From Bartonella tribocorum (GTDB lineage: Bacteria > Pseudomonadota > Alphaproteobacteria > Rhizobiales > Rhizobiaceae): a stretch of DNA of 64,000 nt. Numbering within the stretch: the stretch's first letter is position 1; every line of letters starts with the position of its first letter. Location of the stretch: assembly GCF_002778015.1 (NCBI RefSeq), contig NZ_NJPP01000004.1:1-64000 (forward strand), given 5' to 3'. A program made the translations under genes and the position numbers. Under the pieces are notes generated by a model. That model did no database searches, had not been told where the DNA came from, and saw nothing but the letters and a program-made list of their open reading frames with translations. Of the stretch, positions 11,038-21,726 are shown in pieces.

Positions 11038-12840
11038 TTATACAAGAATTTTCCCCTCAGAAGATACAGCATTGGCAACAGCTTCTTCGCTTGCCTCATC
11101 GGGTAATAACATCTCATTATGGGCACATCCCGATGGGATCATAGGAAAACAGTTTTCCAAATGATAAACACGACAATCAAAAAGAACAGGCTTATCACAG
11201 TCAATCATCTGCTGAATTTTATCATCAAGTTCATCGGGTTTTGAACAATGAATTCCCACAGCTCCATAAGCTTGTGCCAATTTAACAAAATCCGGCATAG
11301 ATTCCGTATAAGAATGAGAAAGACGATTACCATGCAATAATTGCTGCCACTGGCGAACCATCCCCATGTACTGATTATTTAAAATGAAAATTTTCACAGG
11401 TGTGTCATGCTGAATGGCTGTTGCAAGTTCTTGAATATTCATCTGAATGGAAGCATCACCCGAAATACATACAACAAGTGCCTCAGGATGAGCTATTTGA
11501 ACACCAATCGCGGCAGGCAGACCATACCCCATCGTTCCAAGACCACCAGAAGTCATCCAGTGTTTTGGTTCATCAAAGTGATAATACTGCGCTGCCCACA
11601 TCTGATGCTGTCCAACATCTGTTGTAATATAAGCACGAGCATCTTTGGTCAAAGTATAAAGCCGTTCAAGAGCATGTTGTGGCATAATAACATCTTTTTT
11701 TTCCATATATGCCAATGACTTGCGCGATCTCCAGCGATTAATTTGCATCCACCATGTTTTACGACTTTCTTGATCAAACTTTGATTGATGCTCATGCAAA
11801 TGTTGCATTATATCTGCCAAAACATGCGCTACATCACCAATAATTGGAACTTCCGCTTTGACAATTTTATTGATAGAAGAAGGATCAATATCAATATGAA
11901 TAATACGTGCATGAGGTGCAAATGCATCAAGTCGCCCCGTAATACGATCATCAAACCGAGCTCCAACAGCTAACATGACATCACAATTATGCATGGCCAT
12001 ATTCGCCTCATAAGTGCCATGCATTCCAAGCATTCCAAGCCAATTTTTCCCAGAAGCAGGATAAGCACCAAGTCCCATAAGTGTTGAAGTAATCGGAAAA
12101 TCTCCCAACTGAACTAAATTCCGCAAGAGCTGGACAGCCTCCCCTCCCGATGAAATGACACCACCACCAGAGTAAATAATAGGACGTTTTGCCTCAACTA
12201 AAAGAGAAACGGCAGATTCAATAGCCTCACGATTATCCCTTTTCAACGATGGTAAAGAATGTAAAGACTCCTGAACTTGAGGTACTCTATAAAATCCCGA
12301 AGCAAATTGAACATCCTTTGGAATATCAATCAAAACTGGTCCTGGACGCCCAGATTGAGCAAGAAAAAAAGCTTCATGAATAATGTCTGCAAGATCATTG
12401 ACATCTTTAACCAGCCAATTACCTTTCGTACAAGGTTTTGTAATTCCAACTGTATCAGCCTCTTGAAAAGCATTTGTTCCAATCAGCGTTGTCGCTACCT
12501 GACCAGAAAAACAAACAAGAGGAATAGAATCCATGAGAGCATCTTGCAAAGGTGTAACCACATTCGTTGCCCCTGGACCAGAAGTTACAAGCATAACCCC
12601 TACCTTTCCAGTACTGCGTGCATAACCTTCAGCCGCATGGCCTGCGGCTTGTTCATGGCGCACCAAAATATGCCGGAGTGTATCTTGTTGATAAAGAACA
12701 TCAAAAATAGGCAAAACAGCCCCACCAGGATAACCAAAAATATGTTCAACACCTTGATCTATAAGAACCTGAACCACTATTTCAGCCCCCGACATTATTT
12801 TTCCATCTAAACACTCTTTCTGTCTTGGATCATTTCTCAT
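11038..12840 (-). CDS. ilvI: Acetolactate synthase large (catalytic) subunit
   Basis: This thiamine-diphosphate enzyme condenses pyruvate with pyruvate or 2-oxobutyrate, the first common step to valine, leucine and isoleucine. The protein is about 600 residues, the usual size. The catalytic Glu lies in VRHEQ (residue about 63). The [10 protein letters not shown] motif precedes it. The ThDP-binding block starts GDASIQMN and ends [13 protein letters not shown], and the central FAD/DHS-like domain is intact. I chose ATG at 12840 because AGGTGAG lies about eight bases before it; GTG at 12849 is in frame upstream. The regulatory partner IlvH/IlvN, normally translated directly downstream, is absent. 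Large subunits alone have low, feedback-insensitive activity, so a distant or lost small subunit matters. An attenuator-like leader lies upstream. Confidence 0.95.
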   Translation of the reverse strand: MRNDPRQKECLDGKIMSGAEIVVQVLIDQGVEHIFGYPGGAVLPIFDVLYQQDTLRHILVRHEQAAGHAAEGYARSTGKVGVMLVTSGPGATNVVTPLQDALMDSIPLVCFSGQVATTLIGTNAFQEADTVGITKPCTKGNWLVKDVNDLADIIHEAFFLAQSGRPGPVLIDIPKDVQFASGFYRVPQVQESLHSLPSLKRDNREAIESAVSLLVEAKRPIIYSGGGVISSGGEAVQLLRNLVQLGDFPITSTLMGLGAYPASGKNWLGMLGMHGTYEANMAMHNCDVMLAVGARFDDRITGRLDAFAPHARIIHIDIDPSSINKIVKAEVPIIGDVAHVLADIMQHLHEHQSKFDQESRKTWWMQINRWRSRKSLAYMEKKDVIMPQHALERLYTLTKDARAYITTDVGQHQMWAAQYYHFDEPKHWMTSGGLGTMGYGLPAAIGVQIAHPEALVVCISGDASIQMNIQELATAIQHDTPVKIFILNNQYMGMVRQWQQLLHGNRLSHSYTESMPDFVKLAQAYGAVGIHCSKPDELDDKIQQMIDCDKPVLFDCRVYHLENCFPMIPSGCAHNEMLLPDEASEEAVANAVSSEGKILV

Positions 12841-12870
12841 TTTTCCCACTCACCTATTTAATAGGACAAT

Positions 12871-12952
12871 AAAAAAGCCCCTAACGGAGCCCATAAAAAA
12901 AAGACTCTCAAGGAGCCCTCTACACAACACATATTGTATAATCACCCCCCAT
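12871..12952 (-). promoter_or_regulatory. Attenuator-like leader of ilvI
   Basis: Reading the minus strand, a short frame (12952-12920, MGGDYTICVV and stop) ends in Ile-Cys-Val-Val. It is followed by GAGGGCTCC, then by GGGCTCCGTTAGGGGC and six T residues (12892-12871). The last element folds as an intrinsic terminator (GCTCC with GGGGC), and the upstream GGGCTCC copy could compete for the same partner. This is the layout of translation-dependent attenuation known for branched-chain amino-acid operons in proteobacteria. The terminator hairpin is visible; the leader peptide and the switch are inferred. A longer overlapping frame beginning MCCVEG is an alternative leader. Confidence 0.45.
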
Positions 12953-13075
12953 TATTCCAACACACAAAATATATAAAAAATCCTTTATAGAAAAATCTCT
13001 AATTCCATTGATACCATTCGTCAATAAAAAATTAATATTTTCTAAAAAATTCTTCTTAAAGCTCCAGTTATTTCA

Positions 13076-13948
13076 TCAAGAGACAAGCACCCACTCTTCA
13101 TCAAATTGATGACGAAACCAAGTCATTTGTCTTTTTGCATATCTCCTCGTTTGAGTTTTTACCGCTTCTAGAGCATTTTCAAAGCTTCTGTGTCCATCCA
13201 AATAAGCCATAAATTCAGGTACACCAATCGCTTTCATCGCTGGCAACGAAGGAGAAAGCATAAGTTTCTTCATGGCCACCACCTCTTCTAAAGCGCCTCT
13301 TTCAATCATAGAGTCTAGGCGTTTATGAATACGTTCATAAAGAAGAGCACGAGGTTGCATCAGAAGAATTTTTTCAGAACAATGAGGCGCAATGAGAGGC
13401 GTTGTTTTTTGCTTCTGCCACCAACTAAGCTTCTCGCCAGTTGCATCATAAACTTCTAAAGCACGAACAATACGTTGTCCATCTTGCGAAGAAATTTTTT
13501 CAGCAACAACAGCATCAATCTGTAACAATTGACGATAAAGATTTTCAGCCCCCTCTTTATCAAGCAGCAAACGCCATTTCTGCCGCACAACATCTGAAAC
13601 ATGAGGGATTTGCGAAATCCCCTCCAAAAGAGCACGAAAATACAGTCCTGTTCCACCAACAAAAATAACGGATCTCGACGTAAAAGTAACCAACAGCTTT
13701 TCAACATCACACAACCATTGTCCTACTGAATAATTCAAAGTAGGACTCACATGACCATAAAGGTAGTGGGGAACAATCGCGGTATCAGCCTCTTGCGGTC
13801 GTGCTGTTAAAATATTTAAAACGTCATAAACCTGCATTGAATCAGTGTTAATAATGAGAGCATTTCTTTCTTGAGCCATTTGCAAAGCAAGTTCTGATTT
13901 CCCACTTGCTGTGGGTCCTGCTATCAATGTCATTGTTCTCTGGATCAT
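13076..13948 (-). CDS. miaA: tRNA dimethylallyltransferase
   Basis: MiaA transfers the dimethylallyl group to N6 of adenosine 37 in tRNAs that read codons starting with U, the first step of ms2i6A formation. The 290-residue length fits the family. The P-loop GPTASGKS is at residues 11-18. The substrate-site stretches NTDSMQVYDVL, VGGTGLYFRALLEGI and the RIVRALEVYDATG block follow, and the C-terminus has the usual TRRYAKRQMTWFR. It is oriented like ilvI and lies 226 bases upstream of it. In related rhizobia serB is often divergent beside miaA. No serB frame is seen in the 1 kb to the right. Confidence 0.95.
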   Translation of the reverse strand: MIQRTMTLIAGPTASGKSELALQMAQERNALIINTDSMQVYDVLNILTARPQEADTAIVPHYLYGHVSPTLNYSVGQWLCDVEKLLVTFTSRSVIFVGGTGLYFRALLEGISQIPHVSDVVRQKWRLLLDKEGAENLYRQLLQIDAVVAEKISSQDGQRIVRALEVYDATGEKLSWWQKQKTTPLIAPHCSEKILLMQPRALLYERIHKRLDSMIERGALEEVVAMKKLMLSPSLPAMKAIGVPEFMAYLDGHRSFENALEAVKTQTRRYAKRQMTWFRHQFDEEWVLVS

Positions 13949-14932
13949 GAAGAGCTATTCCTACCAATCAGCAACCTATTGCAACAGGCATGACTGCCCA
14001 AAAAGCTTCTGTATTTTTTCTCCATTATCATAAAGTAAAAACTTTAAACAAAAATACGAACAAAACTTCTCCTTCAAGATAAAGCTTCCCTTATGAAAAT
14101 TATAAAAAAGAAACTCAATAACAACATCAAAGGAATTTCAAAGCATTTTTCGCTATCATAATTCAACCAAAAATCACAGTCCTTAATAATTCTGTCCGTT
14201 AAGCCATTTAAAATAGGCTCTTTGTCATCATTTATGAAAATAATACTGAGCGTAACCTATACAATCAAATAGCTTTTTCCCTATAAAAACAGCATGCAAC
14301 TCTGATTGAGAATAAAAACCTTAGAAACTTTCTTCTTCATACTCTTTTTTATCATTATTTTTTCATCCATCACAAAGAAAGATCTCAATATACAGATAAC
14401 TATTTGATTAAAATATAATTTTCTCTAATAGCTCTTTCAAACTAAAGAGAAAAACGCCCTCTACAGCATACAAAGTATAATCTCAAAGCGCTAAAAATCT
14501 CACGCACATAAAACATTATTTATAATAATAATTAAAAGCTTGATTTATAATCGTTGAGCGTTTTGCAATTTGCATGTGAGCCTCCATCAATCTCCTAAGA
14601 TTTACTCATTTGGCTCCCTCTCTCAGGCATTATATCAATACCATTCACCTGCACAATCCAAAGATATCAAACTCACCGTAAGAAAGATGGAAAATATCTC
14701 ACCCATAACATTTAAAAGAAAAAGCGATTACAATATTGAAAATCAGCAAAGACTATTCAACTTGTACTTTTATTGAGCGCAAAAATGAAACCGTCCAATG
14801 GATTTTATGTTAATAATCCATACTCTCCATCATGCAATCGGCTTTTAAAATACGAGATGTTTTACACAGCCAAGCGACCTAAATCCCCATATATTAAAGC
14901 TTATAAAAAACAAAAAACGAATTCTTCAAATA
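13949..14932. other. Non-coding stretch between miaA and degP
   Basis: This is about 1 kb of AT-rich sequence. Two short + strand frames (14570-14776 and 14773-14988) lack ribosome-binding sites and family resemblance; the second runs into the antisense of degP. Nothing resembling serB (phosphoserine phosphatase), which I would expect near here in relatives, can be read. Confidence 0.45.
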
Positions 14933-16465
14933 TCAATCCATTGGGATCGTTACGAACCGTAACTCTCCATCTGGGCGCGCTACAATGAATAGAGCATTTT
15001 TGCGTCCAGCTTCCCGTAATTTATGAAGACGTTTTTTAGCCTCATCAATTGAGGTAACAGCACTCTGATTGATATCAACAATCACTTCACCAACGCGGAT
15101 ACGTTTTCTGTCCGCAGCACTATTTTGTACAACAGATGTCACCACGAGTCCTTGAAGTTTATCTGAAATTGAATAATGATGATGCAAATCCTCTGTCAAT
15201 TCAGATAACGTCATGCCCATCAATTGCATTGTTACATTTTTCGGCAGATCATTATTTTTTTTATCATCGACTTCTTCTTCTGTCTCTTCATTGGTATTGG
15301 TATCGGTCTCAATCAAATGCCCAAGCTTAACTTTTACTGTTTTTTCTTGCCCATTCCGTAAAATAGTAACATCCACAACTTTCCCTTCTGAACTCTCCGC
15401 GACTAAACGTGGCAAATCGCGTGCATGCTTAATTTTAAAACTCCCAAAGGAAAGAATAACATCTCCTGTTTGCAACGCACTATTATCGACATCGCTTTCT
15501 TCTGTCTGTTCTATTTTACCAGCCACCAAGGCTCCTACAGCTTTGTCTAGTTTTAAACTTTTTGCAATATCCTCTGTCACCGGTTGAATACGAATCGCCA
15601 ACCAACCACGTCTTACTTCTCCAAAATCACGCAATTGATTAATAATAGAAAGTGCCATATCCGATGGAATAGCAAACCCTATACCTATAGATCCTCCAGA
15701 AGGTGAAACAATGGCTGTATTAATGCCAATGACTTCACCCTTTCTATCAAATAATGGACCACCAGAATTTCCTCGATTAATCGCTGCATCTGTTTGAATA
15801 AAATTATCATAAGGACCAGCATTAAGATCACGGTTCCGTGCAGAAATAATACCAATCGTCACACTCCCACCAAAACCATAAGGGTTACCAATCGCCATAA
15901 CCCAGTCACCAATTCGTGCTTTTTCTGAATCGCCAAACCGCACAGCTTTTAATTTTTTGCTTCCCGCATCCACTTGCAGCAACGCTAAATCCGTTTTACT
16001 ATCCTTGCCAAGGAGCTTTGCCTTGAGTTTTGTACCATCCGTAAAATTCACTTCAATATCATCAGCATCAACGATAACATGATAGTTTGTAACAATAATC
16101 CCTTTTTGCGCATCAATCACAAAACCAGACCCTAAAGAACGAACCTTTTGAAATTGACTGTCTTTTTGCCCATCTTTGGGTGTAAAAAAGTCATTAAAAT
16201 ATTCCTCCAACAATGAATCTTTGGGGATAACAGGTACCAAAGTATTTTCATCCTGTTCTGTTCCTTCAACAGTCTGTGCCGTAGAAATATTCACAACCGT
16301 CTCCAAAAGCTCAGAAGCTAAATCAGGAATAGAAAGCAACGCCTCGCTTGTCTCAGCCCCCCAAGACAAACGCATTGATCCTGATAGGAATAAAACCACA
16401 CAAAAAACAATTCTTGTAATAAAAGATTTCAAAAACCCACTTTTACTCACGACACTACCATCCAT
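14933..16465 (-). CDS. degP: Periplasmic Do-like serine protease with two PDZ domains (DegP/HtrA family)
   Basis: This is an HtrA-family protease/chaperone that degrades or refolds damaged envelope proteins. The protein has 510 residues. A basic N-terminus and hydrophobic segment (about residues 14-36, ending LSWGAE) form a signal peptide. The trypsin-like domain shows the triad His129 (TNYHV), Asp159 (SKTDLALL) and Ser234 (RGNSGGPL). Two PDZ domains fill the C-terminal half, separated by an acidic, low-complexity linker (ETEEEVDDKKN) that is typical of rhizobial and Bartonella copies. It is downstream of hflK-hflC on the same strand, with a 190-base gap, so the locus groups quality-control proteases. 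Alternative naming as DegQ or MucD-like cannot be excluded. Confidence 0.93.
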   Translation of the reverse strand: MDGSVVSKSGFLKSFITRIVFCVVLFLSGSMRLSWGAETSEALLSIPDLASELLETVVNISTAQTVEGTEQDENTLVPVIPKDSLLEEYFNDFFTPKDGQKDSQFQKVRSLGSGFVIDAQKGIIVTNYHVIVDADDIEVNFTDGTKLKAKLLGKDSKTDLALLQVDAGSKKLKAVRFGDSEKARIGDWVMAIGNPYGFGGSVTIGIISARNRDLNAGPYDNFIQTDAAINRGNSGGPLFDRKGEVIGINTAIVSPSGGSIGIGFAIPSDMALSIINQLRDFGEVRRGWLAIRIQPVTEDIAKSLKLDKAVGALVAGKIEQTEESDVDNSALQTGDVILSFGSFKIKHARDLPRLVAESSEGKVVDVTILRNGQEKTVKVKLGHLIETDTNTNEETEEEVDDKKNNDLPKNVTMQLMGMTLSELTEDLHHHYSISDKLQGLVVTSVVQNSAADRKRIRVGEVIVDINQSAVTSIDEAKKRLHKLREAGRKNALFIVARPDGELRFVTIPMD

Positions 16466-16655
16466 GACATGCCTTTAACCAAAGTCGTAAAGAATCTTAC
16501 TCAATTTATTATGTAAAACTTATTATGTTATTATGCACAACTTATTATGCAAAATCCGTACGGCTTAGCACTCTCTTACATTTATCATAAAAACAAGCAG
16601 CTATAGAACATACTTCTTATTATACAAAATAGTATCCTCAATACATTCGTTTCAT

Positions 16656-17591
16656 TTATTCTCCACCAGATTTTGAATCCGTTTTGCTCAAACTAGGACT
16701 CATTGTTGATGAAAGTTTTCTCTTTGCTTGCGGGGAATTTCGAAAATAAAAAAAGAAAACTTCATTTGGTGAAATGACCATCGGTGTTTTCTCTAAATTC
16801 TTATACTGTTCCATCGCTAACCAAAAATCGTAAAAAGGTGGATTAGCTTCCCGCGCATTTAATAAAATGCGAATACTTTCAGCTTGTCCTTCACCGCGCG
16901 TAATTTCAGCATCACGCTTTGCAGCCGCCACAATTTCCTCATATTCACGATTTGCCTCTGCTACAATACGATCGCGCTCTTGTTGACCTCGAGCCCGAAT
17001 ATTTTCTGCAACCGCTTCCCGTTCAGCTGCCATTTGCCGATAAACATCTTCTGAAACAGCATCCGTTAAATCGGTTTTTCGAATGCGCACATCAACAATC
17101 TTAATACCCAGCGAACCTGCATCTATAGAAAATTGCTTTTGGACCTCAGCCATCATCGCGCCTCGTTCATCCGATAAGGCTGCTTTAAATTCTCGCTTAC
17201 CATAAACAGCCCGCAAAGCGTCAATAAAGCGTGGTGCAAGATTTTCACGCGCTGCAATTTGCGGGCGCCCTGACGCAATACGCTGTAAAAACAATTTAGG
17301 ATCCGTAATACGATAAATAAAGAACGCATCCACTTCATAATAAGCCCCCCCACGAACTTGCACAGATTGTGTAGGAACATCGTAACGCAACAACCGATTA
17401 TCCACCACAACCATCTTATCCACAAAGGGCATTTTAAAATAAATTCCAGGATTAGATTCTACCTTAACAATTTGTCCAAAGCGCTTAATGGCTACCTGTT
17501 GACGAGGATAAACAATAAAAAAGGACATCCCCAAAATGATCAAAAGAATCATGATGGTACTAAAAACAAATAAAAAACGAGACTGCTGCAT
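16656..17591 (-). CDS. hflC: HflC, SPFH-domain modulator of FtsH protease
   Basis: HflC forms with HflK a large cage around the membrane protease FtsH and modulates turnover of membrane proteins. The 311-residue protein starts with one membrane segment (about residues 7-27). An SPFH/Band 7 domain follows (YPRQQVAIKRFGQI..) and then a long Ala/Glu/Arg-rich coiled coil (VAENIRARGQQERDRIVAEA). The C-terminal tail NEVFFFYF is typical of HflC. The start lies only two bases after the hflK stop, so the two genes are translationally coupled. The C-terminal 25 residues, rich in Ser and Lys, are variable among relatives. Confidence 0.94.
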   Translation of the reverse strand: MQQSRFLFVFSTIMILLIILGMSFFIVYPRQQVAIKRFGQIVKVESNPGIYFKMPFVDKMVVVDNRLLRYDVPTQSVQVRGGAYYEVDAFFIYRITDPKLFLQRIASGRPQIAARENLAPRFIDALRAVYGKREFKAALSDERGAMMAEVQKQFSIDAGSLGIKIVDVRIRKTDLTDAVSEDVYRQMAAEREAVAENIRARGQQERDRIVAEANREYEEIVAAAKRDAEITRGEGQAESIRILLNAREANPPFYDFWLAMEQYKNLEKTPMVISPNEVFFFYFRNSPQAKRKLSSTMSPSLSKTDSKSGGE

Positions 17592-17593
17592 TA

Positions 17594-18739
17594 TTAACGT
17601 CCTCCAGAAAACTGATAATCCATAAGCGATGTAGAACGTGCTGACGATGTCTTTGTTTTTTCTGATAAATTGTTACGCAGCAATTCGTTTAGAGGAAGAT
17701 AAGGCACCGCAGGAGAATTCATTTGATCGAGAACTAATTTATTGGGTGAAGAAAAGATACGCCCCATCGTCTCCATATAAAGACGATAACGCGCAGCCTC
17801 TGGTGAAACTGCAGCCTCACGAGCTATGGCTTGAAAACGTTCAGCACGCCCTGTTGCCTCTTCAACCATTTGTGCTTTTTCACCTTTTGCGATTTCTCGT
17901 GTCCGTGAAGCTTCACCATTTGCTAAACCAATCTTCGTAAAACGCACACGATTTCCTTCTTCAATCATTCGTCCCCGCTCTTGCTCTGCCTGCTGAACAG
18001 AATTAAACGCCGCAGCAACTTTGGTAGGAGGAGCAGCTTCACTGATCGATACACGGCTTATTTCGACCCCGAGTTGATATTTATCTACAGTCAATTGAGT
18101 AATCTTTCTCACATCGTTAGCAACTTCCTCTTTTTTATCACGTAAAACATCATCAACAGGTCTTGAACCGATAACTTCTCGCATCGCGCTTTCAGCAACC
18201 TGACGAACAGTTCCTTCTTGATCACTCACATTGAATAAAAATTGTCCTGGATGTGAAATGCGATAGTAAACAGAAAAATTGACATTCACAATATTTTGAT
18301 CACTCGACAACATCAAACCTTCACTTTGTTGTTTCTGTCCAGGCTGCCCACCAATTGCAATTGTTTTTTCCGTTAAAGGCACTTTCATGTAAGTCTCAAT
18401 TGGCCAAAAGTGAAAATGCAAACCATCCCCGATAATTTCTTCCTTAGGCACACCGAAACGCAATTCTACTGCTTGCTCATTTTGTTGAACAATATAAAGT
18501 GACTGATAGAGCCAAAAACACACAGCAAGCAGAAGGAACAAAATAAATACGCCCCCTCGACTAAATTGCTTAAACTGATCCTGCCCTCTCCGCAAAATAT
18601 CATCAAGATTGGGACCATTTCCGCCACCACTATTGCCACCAGAACCAAAAAAATTCTTAGCCGATGTTTTTTTGTCACCACTGTTATTCTTTTTATCGCC
18701 ACTCCACGGGCCACCACCATTTTGATTTGTCCAGGGCAT
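17594..18739 (-). CDS. hflK: HflK, SPFH-domain modulator of FtsH protease
   Basis: HflK is the partner of HflC. The first 60 residues are Gly/Asn/Lys-rich and cytoplasmic. Then comes one membrane segment (GVFILFLLLAVCFWLYQSL) and an SPFH domain (EQAVELRFGVP..), followed by a coiled coil (RERGRMIEEGNR-like) and a C-terminal region with MDQM/LPLNEL. The length of about 381 residues is normal. I place the start at the ATG in MPWTNQNGG because GAGGTGATA precedes it immediately; a GTG two codons upstream is in frame but overlaps that site. It heads the hflK-hflC pair, and folA lies 115 bases upstream on the same strand. Confidence 0.94.
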   Translation of the reverse strand: MPWTNQNGGGPWSGDKKNNSGDKKTSAKNFFGSGGNSGGGNGPNLDDILRRGQDQFKQFSRGGVFILFLLLAVCFWLYQSLYIVQQNEQAVELRFGVPKEEIIGDGLHFHFWPIETYMKVPLTEKTIAIGGQPGQKQQSEGLMLSSDQNIVNVNFSVYYRISHPGQFLFNVSDQEGTVRQVAESAMREVIGSRPVDDVLRDKKEEVANDVRKITQLTVDKYQLGVEISRVSISEAAPPTKVAAAFNSVQQAEQERGRMIEEGNRVRFTKIGLANGEASRTREIAKGEKAQMVEEATGRAERFQAIAREAAVSPEAARYRLYMETMGRIFSSPNKLVLDQMNSPAVPYLPLNELLRNNLSEKTKTSSARSTSLMDYQFSGGR

Positions 18740-18854
18740 TATCACCTCTTTAATTGACTACCATTCATCAAATACCAACCCTTCACTTAAAGCTTATAGG
18801 GTTCTTCTTAATCTCAATTACACAACGGATAAATCTTTTCTACTTTACAAAAAA

Positions 18855-19364
18855 TTATTTCCGCTTATAAACAGTAAACCGTGTCGGATGACTATCTTTA
18901 TCGCCTTTTGGAATATCTTGTGTTTGCATAATAGTCCACTTTTCTTTATCAAAAACAGGAAAAAAACGATCGCCCTCTATAGAGGCCAAAACTTCTGTAA
19001 GGAATATCTTATCAGCAAGACTAAATCCTTGTTGATAAATTTCTCCCCCACCAATAATAAAAATTTCCTCTACATCACTTTGAGAAGCAACGCTTGTTGC
19101 AAAAGAACAAGCCTGCGATAAAGAGTGTGCAACAACTGCTCCTTCAGCACTGAAGGTATCATCACGCGTAATAACGATATTTGTGCGCCCTGGTAAAGGT
19201 TTCCCAATAGAATTCCACGTTTTTCGCCCCATGATAATGGGCTTACCCAACGTTAACGCTTTAAAGCGTTGCAAATCTGTCGATAAATGCCAAGGCATTA
19301 CTCCTTCACGACCAATAACACCATTTTCTGCAACAGCAGCAATTAAACAAATGGAAATCGTCAT
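18855..19364 (-). CDS. folA: Dihydrofolate reductase
   Basis: FolA reduces dihydrofolate to tetrahydrofolate with NADPH, replenishing the cofactor oxidised by thymidylate synthase. At 169 residues it has the usual bacterial length. Visible motifs are [27 protein letters not shown] (with the acidic residue Asp of the active site), [13 protein letters not shown] and the [11 protein letters not shown] strand. Its ATG overlaps the thyA stop in the arrangement ATGA, so the two genes are translationally coupled and act in the same cycle. The protein is the trimethoprim target; nothing in the sequence by itself shows resistance. Confidence 0.96.
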   Translation of the reverse strand: MTISICLIAAVAENGVIGREGVMPWHLSTDLQRFKALTLGKPIIMGRKTWNSIGKPLPGRTNIVITRDDTFSAEGAVVAHSLSQACSFATSVASQSDVEEIFIIGGGEIYQQGFSLADKIFLTEVLASIEGDRFFPVFDKEKWTIMQTQDIPKGDKDSHPTRFTVYKRK

Positions 19365-20155
19365 ACTGCTACCGGCGCTTTAATACGGGAATGTGCTTCA
19401 TAATTAAGCAATTCAAAATCCTCAAATTTAAAAGAAAACAGATCTGTTACCGCTGGATTTATGCGCATACATGGCAAAGCATTGGGTATACGAGACAATT
19501 GATATTCTGCCTGTTCAAAATGATTAGAATAAAGATGAGCATCTCCCAGCGTATGAATAAAATCACCAACTTTAAGGCCACTGACTTGCGCAATCATCAT
19601 CGTTAACAATGCATAGGATGCAATATTAAATGGAACGCCTAAGAAAATATCCGCCGAACGCTGATAAAGCTGACAGGATAATTTACCCTCAGCAATATAA
19701 AATTGAAAAAGACAATGACATGGAGGCAAAGCCATTTCCTCTATTAATGCAGGATTCCAAGCTGATACAATTAAGCGACGAGAATCTGGTGTATTCCTAA
19801 TCATCGTTAAAAGATTTTCAATTTGATCAATATGACGTCCATCAGGAGTAGGCCAAGAACGCCACTGATACCCATAAACAGGACCAAGATCTCCCTTTTC
19901 ATCAGCCCATTCGTCCCAAATAGATACACCATGCTCTTTCAACCACGCGATATTTGTATCGCCTTTAAGAAACCATAAAAGCTCATAGATGATTGAACGT
20001 AAATGCAATTTCTTTGTCGTCAACAATGGAAATCCCGCTTGTAAATCAAAGCGCATCTGATACCCAAAAATAGATCGCGTTCCAACGCCCGTTCGGTCTG
20101 TTCGATCAATCCCCTGATTTAAAACATGAGATAAGAGAGCAAGATATGACTTCAT
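19361..20155 (-). CDS. thyA: Thymidylate synthase
   Basis: ThyA methylates dUMP to dTMP using methylene-tetrahydrofolate, which becomes dihydrofolate. From MKSYLALL the protein has 264 residues, identical to the E. coli length. The catalytic cysteine is Cys146 in [10 protein letters not shown]. The arginines in DRTGVGT and [12 protein letters not shown] and the [11 protein letters not shown] block are present, and the C-terminal Val needed for closure is there (..APVAV). A nine-residue upstream extension in the same frame lacks family support. The gene leads the folA pair and is divergent from the first KgtP-like transporter. Confidence 0.97.
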   Translation of the reverse strand: MKSYLALLSHVLNQGIDRTDRTGVGTRSIFGYQMRFDLQAGFPLLTTKKLHLRSIIYELLWFLKGDTNIAWLKEHGVSIWDEWADEKGDLGPVYGYQWRSWPTPDGRHIDQIENLLTMIRNTPDSRRLIVSAWNPALIEEMALPPCHCLFQFYIAEGKLSCQLYQRSADIFLGVPFNIASYALLTMMIAQVSGLKVGDFIHTLGDAHLYSNHFEQAEYQLSRIPNALPCMRINPAVTDLFSFKFEDFELLNYEAHSRIKAPVAV

Positions 20156-20259
20156 AGAGTTATTATGTCCGATTCTTTTCATTATAGAAAATAAAAACTG
20201 TAAAATCCGAACAAAGATAATTCAAATCTTTTTCCAAAAACATCTTACACAAGAAAATT

Positions 20260-20296
20260 ATCATGATCTGACTAAATTTTTCATGCAAAAGATAAA
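20260..20296 (+). promoter_or_regulatory. Putative promoter and palindrome upstream of first kgtP paralogue
   Basis: The palindrome ATCATGAT (20260-20267) abuts a -35-like CTGACT (20268-20273). A 17-base spacer leads to GATAAA (20291-20296). A related AAATTATCATGAT element occurs upstream of the second paralogue and a variant upstream of the third, which argues for function over chance. Confidence 0.4.
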
Positions 20297-20378
20297 ATAC
20301 TATAGACAGCTTCTTAAGAAAAGAACATAGAGTGATAAATGAACAAAAATGGATAAACGTGAAATGAAGGGATCGACT

Positions 20379-21686
20379 ATGGAAAAACAAGAATCTTTAG
20401 CACCACATGATACAAGAAAACGTATCTGGGCTATTGTGTCCAGTGCATCAGGTAATCTAGTAGAATGGTATGATTTTTATGTTTATTCTTTTACATCGAT
20501 TTACTTTGCATCACAATTTTTTCCCTCAGATGGTGATGTCGTTGCACAACTTTTAAAGGCCGCTGGTGTCTTCGCTATTGGTTTTCTTATGCGCCCAATC
20601 GGTGGATGGCTCTTTGGCTTCATTGCTGACCGCTATGGTCGTAAACGCTCAATGCTTATTTCTGTTTTTATGATGTGTGGCGGTTCTTTCTTAATCGCCA
20701 TACTTCCTACTTATGAAACTATTGGAATGGCAGCAGCAATTCTTTTACTTTTACTCCGAATGCTTCAAGGACTTTCTGTCGGGGGTGAATATGGTACGAC
20801 AGCCACTTATATGAGTGAAATTGCCCTCAAAAACCGCCGTGGATTTTTTAGCTCTTTTCAATATACCACACTGATTGGTGGACAACTTCTAGCCAGTCTC
20901 GTTATCTTTATTCTAGCACTTTATCTCACAGAGGATCAACTAAAAGCGTGGGGATGGCGTATTCCATTTGCCATTGGTGGGTGTGGCGCAATTGTTGCAA
21001 TTTACCTCCGCCGCACACTTCATGAAACAACCACAGAAGAAAATCGTTCTAAAAAGCAAGCTGGTAGCCTTTTAGAGCTTCTACGCAATCACAGGAAAGC
21101 TTTTTTTCTAGTTGTTGGCTTTACAGCTGGGGGGTCGCTCACATTTTATACCTATACAACTTATATGCAAAAGTATCTAATCACAACCACCGGCTTTGAT
21201 AAACATACCGCCACAACAATCATGACAGCTGCGCTCTTTGTTTTCATGTTAGTTCAACCTGCATTTGGTTTTATGGCTGATAAAATTGGAACAAGAACTT
21301 CACTCCTTATTTGGAGTGTTTTATCTATTATCTTTACGATTCCTGGACTTCATGTGATTGGTAACACTGATAAAACATGGATTGCTCTATCAGTCATTAT
21401 TGGAATGCTATGCATTATGAGCTTTTATACGTCCATCTCTGGTATTGTAAAATCAGAAATGTTTCCCGCTGCAGTGCGCGCAACAGGTGTTGGTCTCTCC
21501 TACGCTATTGCCAATGCACTGTTTGGCGGTTCTGCTGAATATGTCGCGCTTGGATTAAAAGATCTTGGATACGGATCTGTCTTCTATTTTTATATAACCG
21601 GCATGATGATTATTGCATTCATTGCAGTTCTCTTGATGCCCGATGCTCGCAAAAAAGGATATTTACAAGGAGACGATATCCATTAA
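20379..21686 (+). CDS. kgtP: MHS-family MFS symporter, KgtP-type 2-oxoglutarate permease (copy 1)
   Basis: This is a proton-coupled dicarboxylate importer of the metabolite:H+ symporter family, with 12 predicted membrane segments and about 435 residues. The hallmarks [31 protein letters not shown], the [14 protein letters not shown] loop and the late [13 protein letters not shown] block agree closely with E. coli KgtP as I recall it, more than with ProP or ShiA. I start at the ATG preceded by AAGGGA. An ATG ten codons upstream is possible, but the paralogues begin near the chosen point. It is the first of three near-identical copies on the same strand, each with its own terminator. Substrate assignment is by resemblance. 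Confidence 0.82.
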   Translation: MEKQESLAPHDTRKRIWAIVSSASGNLVEWYDFYVYSFTSIYFASQFFPSDGDVVAQLLKAAGVFAIGFLMRPIGGWLFGFIADRYGRKRSMLISVFMMCGGSFLIAILPTYETIGMAAAILLLLLRMLQGLSVGGEYGTTATYMSEIALKNRRGFFSSFQYTTLIGGQLLASLVIFILALYLTEDQLKAWGWRIPFAIGGCGAIVAIYLRRTLHETTTEENRSKKQAGSLLELLRNHRKAFFLVVGFTAGGSLTFYTYTTYMQKYLITTTGFDKHTATTIMTAALFVFMLVQPAFGFMADKIGTRTSLLIWSVLSIIFTIPGLHVIGNTDKTWIALSVIIGMLCIMSFYTSISGIVKSEMFPAAVRATGVGLSYAIANALFGGSAEYVALGLKDLGYGSVFYFYITGMMIIAFIAVLLMPDARKKGYLQGDDIH

Positions 21687-21700
21687 CTTTTGATGTTAAC

Positions 21701-21726
21701 AAAAAGCCCAAAATATTGGGCTTTTT
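21701..21726 (+). terminator. Rho-independent terminator of kgtP copy 1
   Basis: An 11-bp stem (AAAAAGCCCAA with TTGGGCTTTTT, loop AATA) lies 15 bases after the stop. The same GCCCAA/TTGGGC hairpin recurs after the other two copies. Confidence 0.88.

Noticed and set aside
14570-14988. Two overlapping short + strand frames between miaA and degP
   Set aside because: No ribosome-binding site, no family resemblance, and the second runs into the antisense of degP.
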